A stretch of 64,000 bases of DNA from Grammothele lineata (GCA_002150815.3 NDFF03000381.1:744001-808000); one strand, 5' to 3'; shown: positions 14,216 through 25,590, counted from the stretch's first letter. Program-made: numbers and translations. Notes: generated from the letters alone by a model not told the origin.

Positions 14216-14600
14216 GGGGCGGCGTGGATGCTCGTCGTCGGGAGAGTGACCAGTCGTAGTACACTGGGAGATAGTAGTCGACCCGGGTCGGTGGTCGTCT
14301 AGCAAGTTCGGTTACGTGCGCCCCGTTCGATCTTGATCTCCTGCCTTGCGTCGAGGTCGTATTCACCAACTCCGGGGAGCAAGTTGACGATGGCGTCAGG
14401 TCGGACGAGCGGGCGGCGGGAAAAGAAGAAAGAGGAAAGAGACGGTACGGAGGGAAACACAGCGTGCGCAGCGGAGCGGCGGCGGTGGTGCACGGGAGGC
14501 CCTCTCTCAGCGTCCCGACTGGGGCGCAGAGCTGCTTACGTAACTATTGCCACCCCGCCGCGCGCAGCCATATATAGTGTCTTTATGAGCGGTTATTATC

Positions 14601-14629
14601 CGCGTACTTACGCGTACTTACGCGTACTA
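14601..14629. repeat. Three tandem copies of CGCGTACTTA
   Basis: Three adjacent 10-bp units are seen directly, about 500 bp upstream of the RhoGAP start. Possibly a promoter element array, but no factor can be assigned. Confidence 0.8.
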
Positions 14630-15106
14630 TTGGCGAGCCTCGCGGCCGCGCAACGTGGATACCGGACTCTCTTCTCCCGGCGAGCAGTCCCCTCAAATTC
14701 CACAACGTTCAGCCCTCGCTTGCATATCACTTCGTATATCGCCTCGAGCTCGTGTCTCCTTACAGCTTGAGAGCTTAGCGCCCGTAGATCGCCTTACGCA
14801 CGTACGAGTACGCATCACCCGAACATCTGCACGTCCCAACAACTCTCGTGCGCACACTAGTAAGTACTGCCCCCCAACGAGTCGGGACTCGGATGATGCG
14901 CCTGGAACTGATCGCATCACGTCGACACTAACAAGCAAACGTCCAGATGTATTAAAACCGTATCGTACACGTCCTCAGGCTTATACAGCTCTTTTCTACT
15001 ACATACTCTAAACTCGGGCGGTGCAGCGGGTGCGTGACGGATGCGTATGCGTGAGTGCGTATATGCGTGCGAATGTGCGTATGTATGCAAGTGGTGAGCG
15101 CTGAGC

Positions 15107-15160
15107 AGGTAGGTAGGTGAGTAAGTAAAAGCAGACAAACAGACAGACAGACAGACAACA
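15107..15160. repeat. AGGT and AGAC tetranucleotide microsatellites
   Basis: A short run of AGGT units is followed by a run of AGAC units downstream of the ZIP gene. This is simple-sequence DNA with no coding content. Confidence 0.8.
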
Positions 15161-15452
15161 ACATCACAATAGTCCACGAAAGCGCGGTACTAGCGGTAGC
15201 GGGAGCGGTATACGGCCGAAGGCAAGCGTCAGTAATAATGATAAGTAGTGATGTGGCAGGGAACGAGTCGCGTGCGCGCGGGGCCGAATGTCAAGGAAGG
15301 GCTGGCGGGATCCCCGAAACGCAAGCGAAAGTGGAGTGGAGACTGGAGACTCCGGGGCCGCGGGCGACTCGCTATGGTCGCACTCGGTCGCGAGCCCCGA
15401 GCCCCAGACCCAAGCGAGAGCGGAGCCGCGGGCCGCGGGAGGGAAGAGGCGA

Positions 15453-17426
15453 TCATGCCCACCGCCCAAGGAGCGCCATGAGCCCGGCCCCGAGGACCAT
15501 GCACCCGAGCGCGTACGCAAGTTTCCCATTCGACGCCCTGAGCATGTCCGCGTTGAACAAGAACTCGTGCGCCATCAGCTGTCCCAACACCCCCCTCGTC
15601 AGCATGCTATCCACAATTCGCACACACCACGGCGGCGAAGAAAGAAGAAAAGAACGCACCTCAACAACCCCCGTATACAACAAAATCCCGCTACTAAACG
15701 CGTCCAGCACCCCGCTGACGATCGTCGCCGTCGTGCTGTCCGGGTTGTACGTCTCGCGCACGCCGAGGCCCGCCGCGATCCCGATGGGCGTCGTCACCCC
15801 GAAGAGGATCGCCCCGACGATGGGGACGTAGTTGTACTTGGGCGGCAGCCGGATGAACGCGAGCCGCGAGCCGACCCCGAGGCCCTCGAACGTCTCTGTG
15901 TATTCCCGAGGGCAAGGTCACTTCTGGGTCCTCCACAACGAACGAAGACGGAAGGGGGACGTACGGTGAAACACAAGCACAACAAAGAGCACCCTAAACT
16001 CATCGTTGACCGCAAGTGTGAGGCCGATGAGCAAGCTGTGCAGGATCGCGCCAAACTCGAGGATCGCGATGCCGATGATCTGCGCGACGGGCGAGTCCCC
16101 CACCGCGTGCGGGTGGTGGTGGTGGTGGTGGCCCCCGCGCGCCTCGACGTCCGAGTGCGCGTGCGGGAAGCGCGGCTGCTGCTCGGTCCCGTTCCCGTGG
16201 TCGTGCGATTGCGACTGCGCGCTCTCAACGTCCGCGCTCTTCTCCCGGTGCAAGGGGGCGGCGTCTGGCGGCGCGGGGAAGTGCGCTTGTGTGGCCTTGT
16301 CGGTTTCTGGGCCGTGCGCGGCATGCGAGGCGAGTCCGTGCCCGTGCGCATCGTGCGCGAGCCCGAGGCGCTCGAGGCGCGCGGTGCCCCAGCGGAAGGC
16401 GACGAGCTCGACGATGAAGATGAGGTAGATGCTGAGCAGGCAGATCCCGAAGGCGTATGGCTGGTGAAAAGATCGGTAGGGTGTGAGCGGGGAGTACGAA
16501 TGGTGAGAGGAAGAGGAGAGCGGGACGTACGTAGTCCTGCCAAGCAGGGTCCAGACATGGCGAGCTCAGCTCGTCGACGGCGGGTTCGAGCAAGTGAATT
16601 AGCGACGTTGCGATCTACGGACATGATATGTCAGTCAAGCTCGAGCTCGGAGCGCATCGGAATTCGGGGCCGAGATGAAAAGAGTACACGACGAATAAGG
16701 GGAGGTGAGGCAGAGGGGTGAGAACGTAGGCGCCTGCAAACCAATCGCACGCAGGACGAAGATCCGCCCGGTTCGGGCACATCTCCGAGGCTCATGTGCG
16801 AGCTGGGAGGACGCCGACCGTTCCAGATGCGAGCTGGGAGAGCGCGGGCTGTTCCAGACACATCGGAGGCGTTCCGTCCCGTTATGGACAAACCTCCAAA
16901 ATTTGACCACTGCACCATCTCGTTTGAGCGCAGCAGCGGAGGGGCGACGGATAGCTGGGTGAGAAAAAAGAGCGTAGAGGAGGATGGTCCCAACGCATCT
17001 ACTAGCACTCGAGTCGGCGGTAGAAACACAATTATAGACCACCGACTCGGCGTAGAAGTTATGCGATCGTCCAGCGCACAGCGCCATTGCGTAAGATGGC
17101 GTGGTCAGTGAGCCAAAACCCACAAACCACACCGTCCGCACGCCAGAAGCCATCGCAAAAACCCAACCATCAACCAAGCAAAAATCACTCACGATCACAC
17201 CGCTACCAAAGTACTTGGCAGTATCGAAGACAGGCTGGGGGATGCGCTTGCTGAGGTAGCGCGTGCGGCGCGCGAGGACGGGGAAGAGCGCGCCGAACAT
17301 GGAGCAGACGAGGATGATGAAGATCGAGGCGATCCGGAGGCCCGTGTCGGACGTGTCGCCGCCGCCCGAGCCGCAGTTGGGGGCATCGGCGTCGTCGCGG
17401 GCAAGGAGGCGGGCGTGGTGGCGCAT
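15453..17426 (-). CDS. ZIP-family zinc transporter
   Basis: ZIP proteins carry zinc or iron into the cytosol. Five exons: 17426-17193, 16614-16531, about 16461-15966, about 15896-15660 and the last ending 15453. Exon 1 encodes an extracellular N-terminus (NCGSGGGD) and the first membrane helices; the central exon has a cytosolic His-rich loop (GGHHHHHHPHAVGD) before the transport helix IIGIAILEFGAILHSLLIG, whose conserved histidine binds metal. The last junction restores LLYTGVVELMAHEFLF, carrying the second conserved HEF metal site. The topology matches fungal Zrt1/Zrt2. The first intron is 578 nt, far longer than its neighbours. The gene is divergent from ureG, another metal-handling gene. 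Confidence 0.9.
16795..16859. repeat. Imperfect direct repeat inside the first ZIP intron
   Basis: Two near-copies of a 32-33 bp unit beginning TGCGAGCTGGGAG and ending TTCCAGA lie side by side in the 578-nt intron. They suggest local duplication and help to explain the intron's length. Confidence 0.7.
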
Positions 17427-19016
17427 GTTGCAGAGGGCTGGGGGTGAAGGCGAGTGTGGCGGGAGTCGGGTGCGAAAAGACGCGGTAAAAGCGGGCGAGG
17501 AGGAGGGGGGTTAAAAAGGGACGGTGGGGGTACAGCAAAGGCGGCTCGAGGGCTCGAGGCAGCTGGAGTAAGAGAGGCAGAAGAACGGGACAAGAACCGG
17601 ACGGACGAGTGGCAGGCGTGTGGCGGCAGCGGGAGAGACGCGACTGCGAGGGTCCCCGCTCGTTTCCTTGCGAATCCCTCCGTTTCTATTGGTTCCTCGA
17701 GGACGAGTACCCTCTGGTCGGCGCCTATCTATTCGCCGAGGACTTATTGCGTGCTCCGCCACCTCCAGCCATGTTGAAGTCACTGCTTGCTTCAGTAACA
17801 ACCACGAACGACGTCAACAGCTCCAGTCTCAGGCGTATCATGGATATGTTTCAGCCATGCAGTGGTTACACACCCATTCCTGCAAAATGTCCGGGAACGT
17901 CCGTTGTCAGAAAATGTCCGTGGGACGTCCGTCGCGGACGTCCCCGGAACGTCCAATGGCGGACGTCCCTCAGACGTCCCAAAGAGAGCCGCACGTGACA
18001 TCTTTATTGGGCGCTTGATTCAATCACGTCCGTCCTTTCAGCTCCTGGAGCGAGATCGGCAACGCCGTTCGCTGTCCCTTGCTCAAATACGAGCGTTTTG
18101 AGTGAAAAAACCATAAGAACTCCCGCAAAGACCCAACTTTTGCGCTGAACAGCAAGGTTTTTTTGTTGGGCTCATATTAGCTTCGTAGCCAAGGCGTCTA
18201 CGGGGACGTCCCCGGACATTTTCTGTTCCAGCGACGTCCCGCGGACGTCCCTCGTGGACGTCCACGGACCTTGCTCGGGACGTTCCGCGAACGTCCCTCG
18301 CGGACGTCCCGCAGACATCCAGCAGGAATGGGTGTGTAGACGCTTCGCAACTGCGACGGTTCTCCGTGGCTGTTTATCTCGCAAAGCGGCATGCCAGGAA
18401 CGCCCTGCTCGATCGTACACTGCCAGTTCACGATCACCGTTCCGGATATCCAGCCCTGTGTCAACTCCCGTTCACGCTCGCCCACAACCATCTACAGCGT
18501 GCTAATACGGTGGCCCAGCCTTGCATTCAAGACGTCTTCTAAAGATACCAAGGGTACCCGCGCGGTGTCCCCGCGGCGCGCGCACGGCGACCCAGATCAC
18601 AACCGCGACGCTGCTAGACTTATGTACGATAGTGTACGTTGCCGACGGGACGGCCGATCTAGATGGGTTCTTCCCCGGACTGCTCGCCCTCGCGCAGTCG
18701 GCCAATCCGCGTCGCTGCGTTATCGCACCAGTGTCTGCCCGTTCCTCCTCCCGGCGCCCTCGGCCCGGATAGCCACGGGCGCCTCCCCGCGCCACCGTCA
18801 TCGATGGCGAACCACCGCTGCGGCAGCTGGGCTCAGCGTCGCCGCACAGTCACGGTTGGAACGCGCTTCAGCTGCGTACGTACTCTGCCCAGCTAGTTAC
18901 TCCTCGGAGTACTCGTCAACGGAACCGCACCGCACCGTAACCCGTCGCACGCACGCACGCGCCCTCCTCACCTCGCACACGCCGACTCGGAACCTTGAAG
19001 CTCCCCGCGATCCGCG
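17427..19016. other. Divergent intergenic region between ZIP and ureG
   Basis: This 1.6-kb spacer contains the upstream regions of both genes and a GGACGTCC-rich inverted-repeat element at about 17867-18338. No convincing coding region is seen; frames in the repeat give repetitive translations that recur in reverse on the other arm. Confidence 0.6.
17867..18338. mobile_element. Non-autonomous inverted-repeat element rich in GGACGTCC
   Basis: The left edge reads TACACACCCATTCCTGC (17867-17883) and the right edge carries its reverse complement (18322-18338). Each arm is about 110-145 bp and is built from variants of GGACGTCC and GGAACGTCC; the arms face each other around a spacer of about 200 bp without an open frame. 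The arms are similar in composition but not identical. No transposase is present. A MITE-like element is the simplest reading; no clear target-site duplication was found, so a simple satellite inversion remains possible. Confidence 0.65.
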
Positions 19017-20265
19017 ATGGCCGCAGACACCGTCCAGTTCATCAACAGCCTCTCCGGGGCCTCCGCTCCCGCGCCCTCGCACTCCCATTCGCACTCGCAC
19101 GGAGACGGCGGGCATTCCCACTCCCACGACGGCGGCCTCAACGAGCACGGGCACACCCACGAGCACCTCGACAACCCCGGTGCGCATATATGGCTCTGAT
19201 TTCATCCTGGGTGTATCCTACCCGCCTCACGTGCGCCCGCTTACGCGTCTCGGATGTTTTGTAGGAAAGTACGCGGAGCGCGACTTGCCCGACTACAGCG
19301 CGCGGAACTTCGAGGAGCGGGGCTTCACGGTCGGGATTGGCGGGTGCGTGTGTCCTCCCCGAACTGCGTAGATGCGGCTTCTTGACGGACGGCACGTGCA
19401 GGCCCGTAGGTTCCGGCAAGACTGCGCTCACGCTCGCGCTCTGCCGGAAGCTCCGCAAGGAGTACAACATCGGTGCGTCCGCCGCGCGGTCCGAGTGAGC
19501 TTGTCGTCCTGACCCTCTACTCTTCCTTCGCCTCGCTCCCGCCCGCTCCTACACCCCCGCTTCACCCCCACAGCGACGGTCACAAACGACATCTTCACCC
19601 GCGAAGACCAAGAGTTCCTCATCAAGCACAAAGCCCTGCCCCCCTCGCGCATCCTCGCGATCGAAACCGGCGGCTGCCCGCACGCCGCGATCCGCGAGGA
19701 CATCTCCGCGAACGCGGGCGCGCTCGAGAGCCTGCAGGCGAAGTTCGCGTGCCAGCTGCTCTTCGTGGAGAGCGGGGGGGATAATTTAGCTGCGAACTAT
19801 TCGCGGGAGTTGGCGGATTATATTATTTATGTGATTGATGTGTCGGTGAGTGCGGTGCGGAGAAGATAAGTGCGGTGGGTGGTGTGCGGCGGGGCTCATG
19901 CGTGAGGTATTATGTATGCAGGGAGGAGACAAGATCCCGCGTAAAGGCGGCCCGGGCATCTCCCAGTCCGACCTGCTAGTCATCAACAAGGTCCGTCTCT
20001 CCCCCTCCCCCTCCTTCTCTTCCCCTCTCCACTCCTCAGTTAACCCCACCCCACCATCCACAACACACAGACCGACCTCGCCCCGTACGTCGGCGCCTCG
20101 CTCGAGGTCATGGACCGCGACGCGAAGCTCATGCGCGGCGACGGCCCCACCATCTTCACGAGCGTCCGCAACGACAAGGGCGTGCAGGACGTGGTTGACC
20201 TTATCCTCGCTGCGTGGCGGGGGGCGGGGAGCCCGGGTGTGGCGGGGGGTGTCCCGGAGGAGTGA
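19017..20265 (+). CDS. Urease accessory GTPase UreG
   Basis: UreG is a SIMIBI GTPase that helps deliver nickel to apo-urease in the cytosol. Six exons are joined. The N-terminal 55 residues are a His-rich tail ([19 protein letters not shown] and HGHTHEH), as in plant and fungal UreG, likely a nickel-binding extension. The P-loop [15 protein letters not shown] spans the 2/3 exon junction. Further motifs are [16 protein letters not shown], the metal-site region [13 protein letters not shown] (CPH motif), [13 protein letters not shown] and the guanine-specificity motif VINKTDLAP across the last junction. It ends at TGA 20263-20265. All key GTPase motifs are present. It converges on TRM82 with 271 bp between. 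Confidence 0.96.
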
Positions 20266-20536
20266 TGTGTGGGGGCTCAGTTGAGCTTGAGGTGCGGAGG
20301 GGACGGACTCGAGGCGGCGAGGAAGGAAGAAAGAAAGAATCAGGTGCGGTCAGCACTGATGTATTTGTAGGCGCGTGTTTGCTCGCATATAGCCATAAAA
20401 CATGCGAAGGGACTGCGCGCGCGCGAGCGGCGGCGCCTTTTGTGTGTTTCGGCCCACACTCGAGGTGGGATCGTACAACAGGTTAGTACTTACTCGGTAC
20501 ACACACCACAGCCACAGCATCCACCGCCGGCCCATC

Positions 20537-22677
20537 TCACCCCTCGAGCATCTCAACGTCTGCAGCCGCGTCCGCACCAGCCTCCGACCTCGTCCTCTTC
20601 ACCTCCGGCTGCCCCTCAACCCCCTCCACCTCGCTCCCCGCGCGCTTCACCCCTTCCTTCTCCTCTGTCTCCTTCCCCTCCTTCTCTTTCCCACCATTCT
20701 CCCTCTCTTGGAGCTTAGCCAACAACGCCTTCTTCTTCCTCAACCGCCCCAACTCGCGCTGCGTCAGCCCCGCCTCGTCCGCGTCCGCCGCCGCGACCGC
20801 CTCCGCGAGCGTGTCGCGCACGACGGCGTCGTGCTCCGGGTCGACGTTCTTCGGGAGGGCGGAGAGGGCGGCGTAGAGGTCGAGGGATTTGAGGGAGGCG
20901 GGGGTGGCTGTTGAGGAGGGGGAGGGAGGGAGAGTGTGGTGAGTTGAGGAGGTATGGGGAAGAGAGGGGAGAACGCACCGGAGACGAGACAGGTCGAGTT
21001 GAGCGCGGAGAGGAGCGGGTGGTCTGGTTTGGGCGAATCGGACCACTGGGGATATCCGCGGAGTGAGATGAGTGGTAGTCGCGAGTAAGAGAGTTGTGGA
21101 GTACGTACTGTACTGCCGTTCCACGAGAACAGGCGAACGAACCGCCTCGAAAACGTCGCCGCACTGGTCCACCCGGCATCCAGTAGTGCCCAGATGTCTT
21201 CCGTATCACCGATTGTGAAGCCGACGACGGGCACGCCGAGGTCGATCGCATGGACTGGCTGCGCGACGCCGTTTTCGGGGAATGCGGTGTGGAACAGCGC
21301 TGTTGCGCTAGGATGGAGTGGTCGATGTTCGTGTCCAAGAAGTAGGAAGAGCTGCAGCTTACCCAACGACGCTGAACACGATGTGCCGCCCCTGCTCGCC
21401 GAGGTCGACAGATTGGATTTTGTCCACCACGAACACGAAGACCTCTTCGTTCGCCGGTGTCGGTGCAGGGGTGCCGTTTGTCACGGCTTCCGCTTCCCCG
21501 ACCAGTTGCTCCTCTCCCTGCTCTTCGCTACCCTGGGGTTCCGCCGACCCCTTCTCCACATCTGCCTCCGCGGTCCCTTCCTTCTCCTTCTCTTTGCCCT
21601 TCCTCGCTCTCCGTCCTCTCCTGCCCCTTTTCTGCACCTGCGCCTCCTCTCCCTCCCCACCACCACCCTCATCGTCTCCATCTGACCAGCCTCTTCTCCG
21701 CTTGGGAGCCTTCACCTTCACGTACGGCTCCGCGGTCTCGAGGACAGGCACATCCGTAAGGAGCGCCCCAGACATCCAATCCCACACCTTCAACATCGAG
21801 TCTCCCCCACCCGATACGAGCGTCCCGGGCGCAAAGGTCGGGATATGGAGCGCGTTGACGAACTTTTCGTGCCCGAGGCAGTACCGCTCGACGCAGTATC
21901 CCTGGGGGAACCAGCTCACGCGGATGTGCTCGTCGCGGTCCGCGGTGAGGATGTACCGCTCGTCGGATGAGAGTGTGAACGTTGTCAGCAGGGATGCGTG
22001 CCCGAGCACGAGCGTGCCTCCGGAGGGGTTTTCGTGTGCGGTTAGGGACCCGCGTTTTGGTGCGCCTGGTGTGGAGCCGGACGGGCCTGCGGAAGACTCC
22101 GAGGGGGGAGGGGGGTGTAATGGGTAGCTGTATGCGAGGAACGAATGAGCGGGAGAGATGTGGGACGGAGGGACATGGCAGAGCTCGGGAGAGGAAAGGA
22201 GTACGGACCTGAAGACATCCCCAAACTTGTCGCTCACGACAATCGTGCTTCCATCACGAGTGAAGCACACCTCGGTGGGCTTTTTGGGTAGCTCCCTGTC
22301 CACAATACACCTTCGTCAGGATCGGAGTTGGGGATAATGGAAAAGACACGCACCGCTCACTGAGGAGCTCGAGGGTCTCCGCAATTTTCCACACTTTCAA
22401 CTTCTTATCCTCGCCCGTCGTCGCGACATGCACGAACGCCTCATCGACCGCAATGCATCTTACCGGTCCGGACTTGATTACTTCTTCGCGCGCGGCATCC
22501 GGGAGAGAGAAGGTGGAGAGGACCGGCGTGCCTGTGCTAGCACAAACGGACTCAGTACCGGTCGGGGCGCGGAGGTGCAGCAGCGTACTGGACGTCGACG
22601 ACGTAGAAGTGGGGACCGGACACAACTATCGCTCTGTCGCTCCGAAGAATGACACGGGTGTGCGGGTAGTATGCCAT
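20537..22677 (-). CDS. tRNA (guanine-N7) methyltransferase non-catalytic subunit TRM82
   Basis: Trm82 is a WD-repeat protein that stabilises the Trm8 catalytic subunit, which forms m7G46 in tRNA in the nucleus. The diagnostic stretch is GHASLLTTFTLSSDERYI followed by TADRDEHIRVSWFPQG and GHEKFVNALHIP. A start at 22677 plus a 52-nt intron (22588-22537, branch TACTGAG) gives VVDVHTGTPVLSTF and joins the open frame; without this intron no ATG serves the frame. Further exons begin at SDKFGDVF (a TRM82 hallmark) and at the YPLHPP segment. A long charged Lys/Glu-rich insert follows blade 4 or 5, and the C-terminal tail is rich in Glu and Lys. The 5' end of this gene is repeated, broken, at about 24345-24461. 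Confidence 0.88.
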
Positions 22678-23830
22678 GAAGCCAGTGTGATGAAGGCGAC
22701 TCAGAGCCAGCTAGCGGCAGGGGTTGGCAAGACACTGAGTCGGCGAACGCGCTGCAAGCCTGCAACGGTCCGCTACGAAATACGTAGGCGCCCCGCCACG
22801 TGGCCCCATCGACATCAGCGACAGGCTCACAGTAGGCTGAGTCTTCCAATCGGGCTTGAACCTGTTGAACGCTCACTGCCAGCAGCTACTCGTCCTTCAC
22901 GACACTCCGTCGAAAACGCTTGACGCCCTACAGTTCGCTCTATGCATAAGTATAGTCTGCATCATATGTGAGTTGCTGCTGGCTCATACTTATTCGCTGT
23001 ACATGTGAACATCGCTGATTTCACCGCCCAGATTTCGTTTATACACATTGACGACGATCATACACACGAACTTTGTGAGACTCAAAAGTACGAAAATGAC
23101 TTCGATCGCTTTAGTGTATCCTTTGCGAAGAAGGTCAGCATACTGAGTGTGGCTCCCCTTTCCCGAACACTTACCAGCTTCCTGTTGCTCGTTTAGGTCG
23201 AAGGCACGAGAATTGACGCCGTACCCGGAGTGTAGCAAAAGCCATTGTCCATCCTGGTCCCGCAGGTGCTGTACTGATTGCAAATCCCGCTGCACCCTTT
23301 GTGACCGCAGAAACCGACGTTTGCCGTCGCGGCCAGGCAGCTGGTTTTCGGAGCATTCAGGCACGTCGGCCCTCCATTGTACACCGTGCAATGGCCTCCG
23401 CACACATTGTACACCCGACGGTCGCAGTAGGTTACCATCACGTTCCCGGCGCGTTTGGTGAGGCTCGACTTCATCGAAAAGGAGTTGACGTCGATGGGCT
23501 CGCCGATGTAGGTGATATTGGCGTCGGTGGTGGAGAGCCAGTTCATGAACTCGTCGCCAGACACGATGTCGACGGCCTAGATCAGCACATGCGGGGTCAG
23601 ATGGTGGGAAAGTCGCAGTATGAAGAGAGACGAAGTACAGGAGCAGGACTGGCGGCCACGCCAAAGGTGAGGGCGACGACGGTGGTCACGGCGAGGGTGA
23701 GGAAGGAGCTGGTGAAGTGCATGGTGGAAAGCGGGTAGAGGTGAGTGAGGCTGGTGAAGCTGGACGTCTGTTGTGTACTTTGCTGAACTGACTGACCTTC
23801 GTCTTTTTGCGCTCTCTCTTTTATACTAGC
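22560..23830. repeat. Tandem duplication unit 1 (TRM82 5' end plus cysteine-rich gene 1)
   Basis: This segment and 24340-25600 align in the same order and orientation: TRM82 first exon, a spacer, the 3'-UTR intron, the cysteine-rich gene and its TATA box. Unit 1 remains joined to the full TRM82 gene. Similarity is high in the coding parts and lower in the spacers, so the duplication is not recent. Confidence 0.85.
23193..23722 (-). CDS. Small secreted cysteine-rich protein, copy 1
   Basis: Two exons (23722-23639 and 23576-23193) encode 155 residues. Residues 1 to about 25 form a signal peptide ending near AASPAP. A pro-region follows with VDIVSGDEFMNWLSTTDAN and ends at a dibasic Kex2-type site, SLTKR. 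The mature part of about 85 residues has ten cysteines with spacing C-x7-C-x3-C-x8-C-x7-C-x9-C-x4-C-x3-C-x5-C-x8-C, and motifs CGGHCTVYNGG and CLAATANVGFC. I do not recognise the family. Size, signal, pro-site and cysteine content are those of fungal effector-like, defensive or surface proteins. A 54-nt intron sits in the 3' untranslated region (23121-23174). It has a tandem paralogue at 24960-25492. Confidence 0.82.
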
Positions 23831-24340
23831 CCCAGCCAGACTTGAGCCGCTGTGTCAGCCCCCCACTGTCCAGCCTCCCGCCCTAGCAAGCCTCCCGCCA
23901 CAAAGTTGAGGGTCAGCCTCCTCGGCGGACACCACGGTTGCGCGCAAGCTGAGCGACACTTATTCGGGCAGTGACGCGAATGCCACTCGTTCGTGGCGGG
24001 CGACAGGTGATCGATCGATCGCGCGCAGCGCGTACAAGCTCGCGAGTCTACCAAGTACCTCTCGCGCGCGTCCCTTATATGACGAGACTGAAGCGCGATG
24101 GGCACGGCGGCAACTTGCACTTCACTCGGTGAACCTAGTATTCATGAAATGCAATGATACAACATTGAGGGCAAGGCGCAACACATTGCATACATCTTTA
24201 CGGTTCTACAATAAGTATACTTAGTTGCTGATCGGAAAAGCCCCGGTGACCGTGGTGTTTTCCGAGAAGGCTGACCGCTGACCCTTCAACCTTGCAGGTG
24301 TCGGGGCGCTAGGCTGAGCAGTGGGCGGCGGACGCGGCGG
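23723..24340. other. Promoter and spacer between the two duplication units
   Basis: The TATA box of copy 1 (GTATAAAA on the minus strand, around 23819-23827) lies about 100 bases upstream of its ATG. The rest of this spacer has no counterpart in unit 2 and contains no visible gene. Confidence 0.6.
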
Positions 24341-24344
24341 CTCG

Positions 24345-24461
24345 GCAGCGCGGGGAGCGGCAGCGTACTAGATGTCGACGACGTAGAAGCGGGGACCGGA
24401 GACGACTAAGCATCGCCTTGTCGCTCTGAAGGACGACACGAGTGCGAAGATAATAAGCCAT
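24345..24461 (-). pseudogene. Truncated copy of the TRM82 first exon
   Basis: The plus-strand sequence around the TRM82 start (22570-22700) recurs here. The ATG at 24461 and the donor-like GTACGC after the first exon are kept, but a net 4-nt insertion shifts the frame after about 17 codons and nothing of the later exons follows. It is a passenger fragment of the tandem duplication. Confidence 0.8.
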
Positions 24462-24959
24462 GAAGCTCGAGCGATGATGGAAGATAACTCAAAACCTAGC
24501 AGTAGGGCCCAAGCTCAAGGATCTTGGCGGTCGGCGGAAGTGCTGCAACCGTCCGTCCATCCGGCTATGGAGTGCATATATCAGCGTCCACACGTGGCTT
24601 CGTCAATCACGGTGTTTTCAGACTTGTCAGACGCTCTATACTTGTCCTTTACACTACCCTTCCGAAAACGCTTGATAGACGTCACTCAACACTCCTTGCA
24701 CAAGGTATGTTTGTGGCGTGTGCAAGTCTCTGTCAACTCAGATTTCCTACACACACGCACATCTGTGATTTATATCGACCTCCAAAATCTCGTTGATACC
24801 CAATGGCTCTTCAAGAGAACTTCATTATCACTGTACACACGGACGTTGTGGTCACAAACACCAAGGTTTCGATTGTTTCAGCGTATTCTTTGTGAAGAAG
24901 GTCAGCGTACTGAGCATGGTTCTCCTTTTACGAACACTCACTAGCTTCGTGTTTCTCGT

Positions 24960-25492
24960 TTAGCTCGGAGGCACGACTATCGAAGCCGTACCCGGAGTGA
25001 AGCAAAAGCCGTTGTCCAGTCTGGTTCCACAGGTGCTTAGCTGGTTGCAGCTCCCACTGCACCCCTTGTGGTCGCAGAAGCCGACGTTCGCAGTCGCGGC
25101 CAGGCAGCTGGTTTTTGGAGCGTTCAGGCACGCCGCTCCTCCGTTGTACACCGTGCAAGGGCCTCCGCATACTTTGTCCACCCGATGAGAGCAGTAGGTC
25201 ACCTTCACGCTCTCCGCAGCGCGCTTGGTGAGGCTCGACCTCGTCGAGAAGGAATTGACGTCGATGGGCTCTCCGATGTAGGTAATATCGGCGTCGGTGG
25301 TGGCGAGCCAGTTCATGAACTCGTCGTCGGACATGATGTTGACGGCCTAGATGAGCATATGTTGAGTCAGCTGGCGGAAAAGCCACGGCATGAGGAGAAA
25401 TGAAATACAGGAGCAGGACTGGCGACCACGCTGACGGTGAGGGCGACGACGGTGGTCACGGCCAGGGTGAGGAAGGAGTTGGAGAAGTGCAT
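24960..25492 (-). CDS. Small secreted cysteine-rich protein, copy 2
   Basis: Tandem paralogue of the gene at 23193-23722. Exons 25492-25409 and 25346-24960 encode 156 residues. The signal peptide, the segment DEFMNWLATTDADITYIGEP, the SLTKR Kex2-type site and all ten cysteines with identical spacing are kept. Differences cluster in the signal peptide and between cysteines (for example CGGPC for CGGHC, CSGSC for CSGIC). Both copies keep an intact frame and the same 54-nt 3'-UTR intron (here 24888-24941), so both are probably functional. Function is not recognised. Confidence 0.82.
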
Positions 25493-25590
25493 GGTGGAAA
25501 GGGAGTCGAGGCGAGTGAGGCTGGTGAAGCTGGCCGTGTGTTGTCTGTTCTGCTTGAACTGACTGACCTTCGTCTCTTTCCCTCCCCCTC

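Larger units (their letters stand above)
14105..15452. other. Intergenic 1.35 kb upstream of the RhoGAP gene
   Basis: This region holds the upstream region of the RhoGAP gene (minus strand) and the 3' end of the ZIP gene. It contains several simple repeats listed separately and no convincing gene. Confidence 0.55.

Noticed and set aside
16635..17426. Continuous 263-codon minus-strand frame starting at the ZIP ATG
   Set aside because: After exon 1 the translation loses all ZIP character, while splicing to 16614 restores IATSLIHLLEP and the family motifs. It is an open intron.
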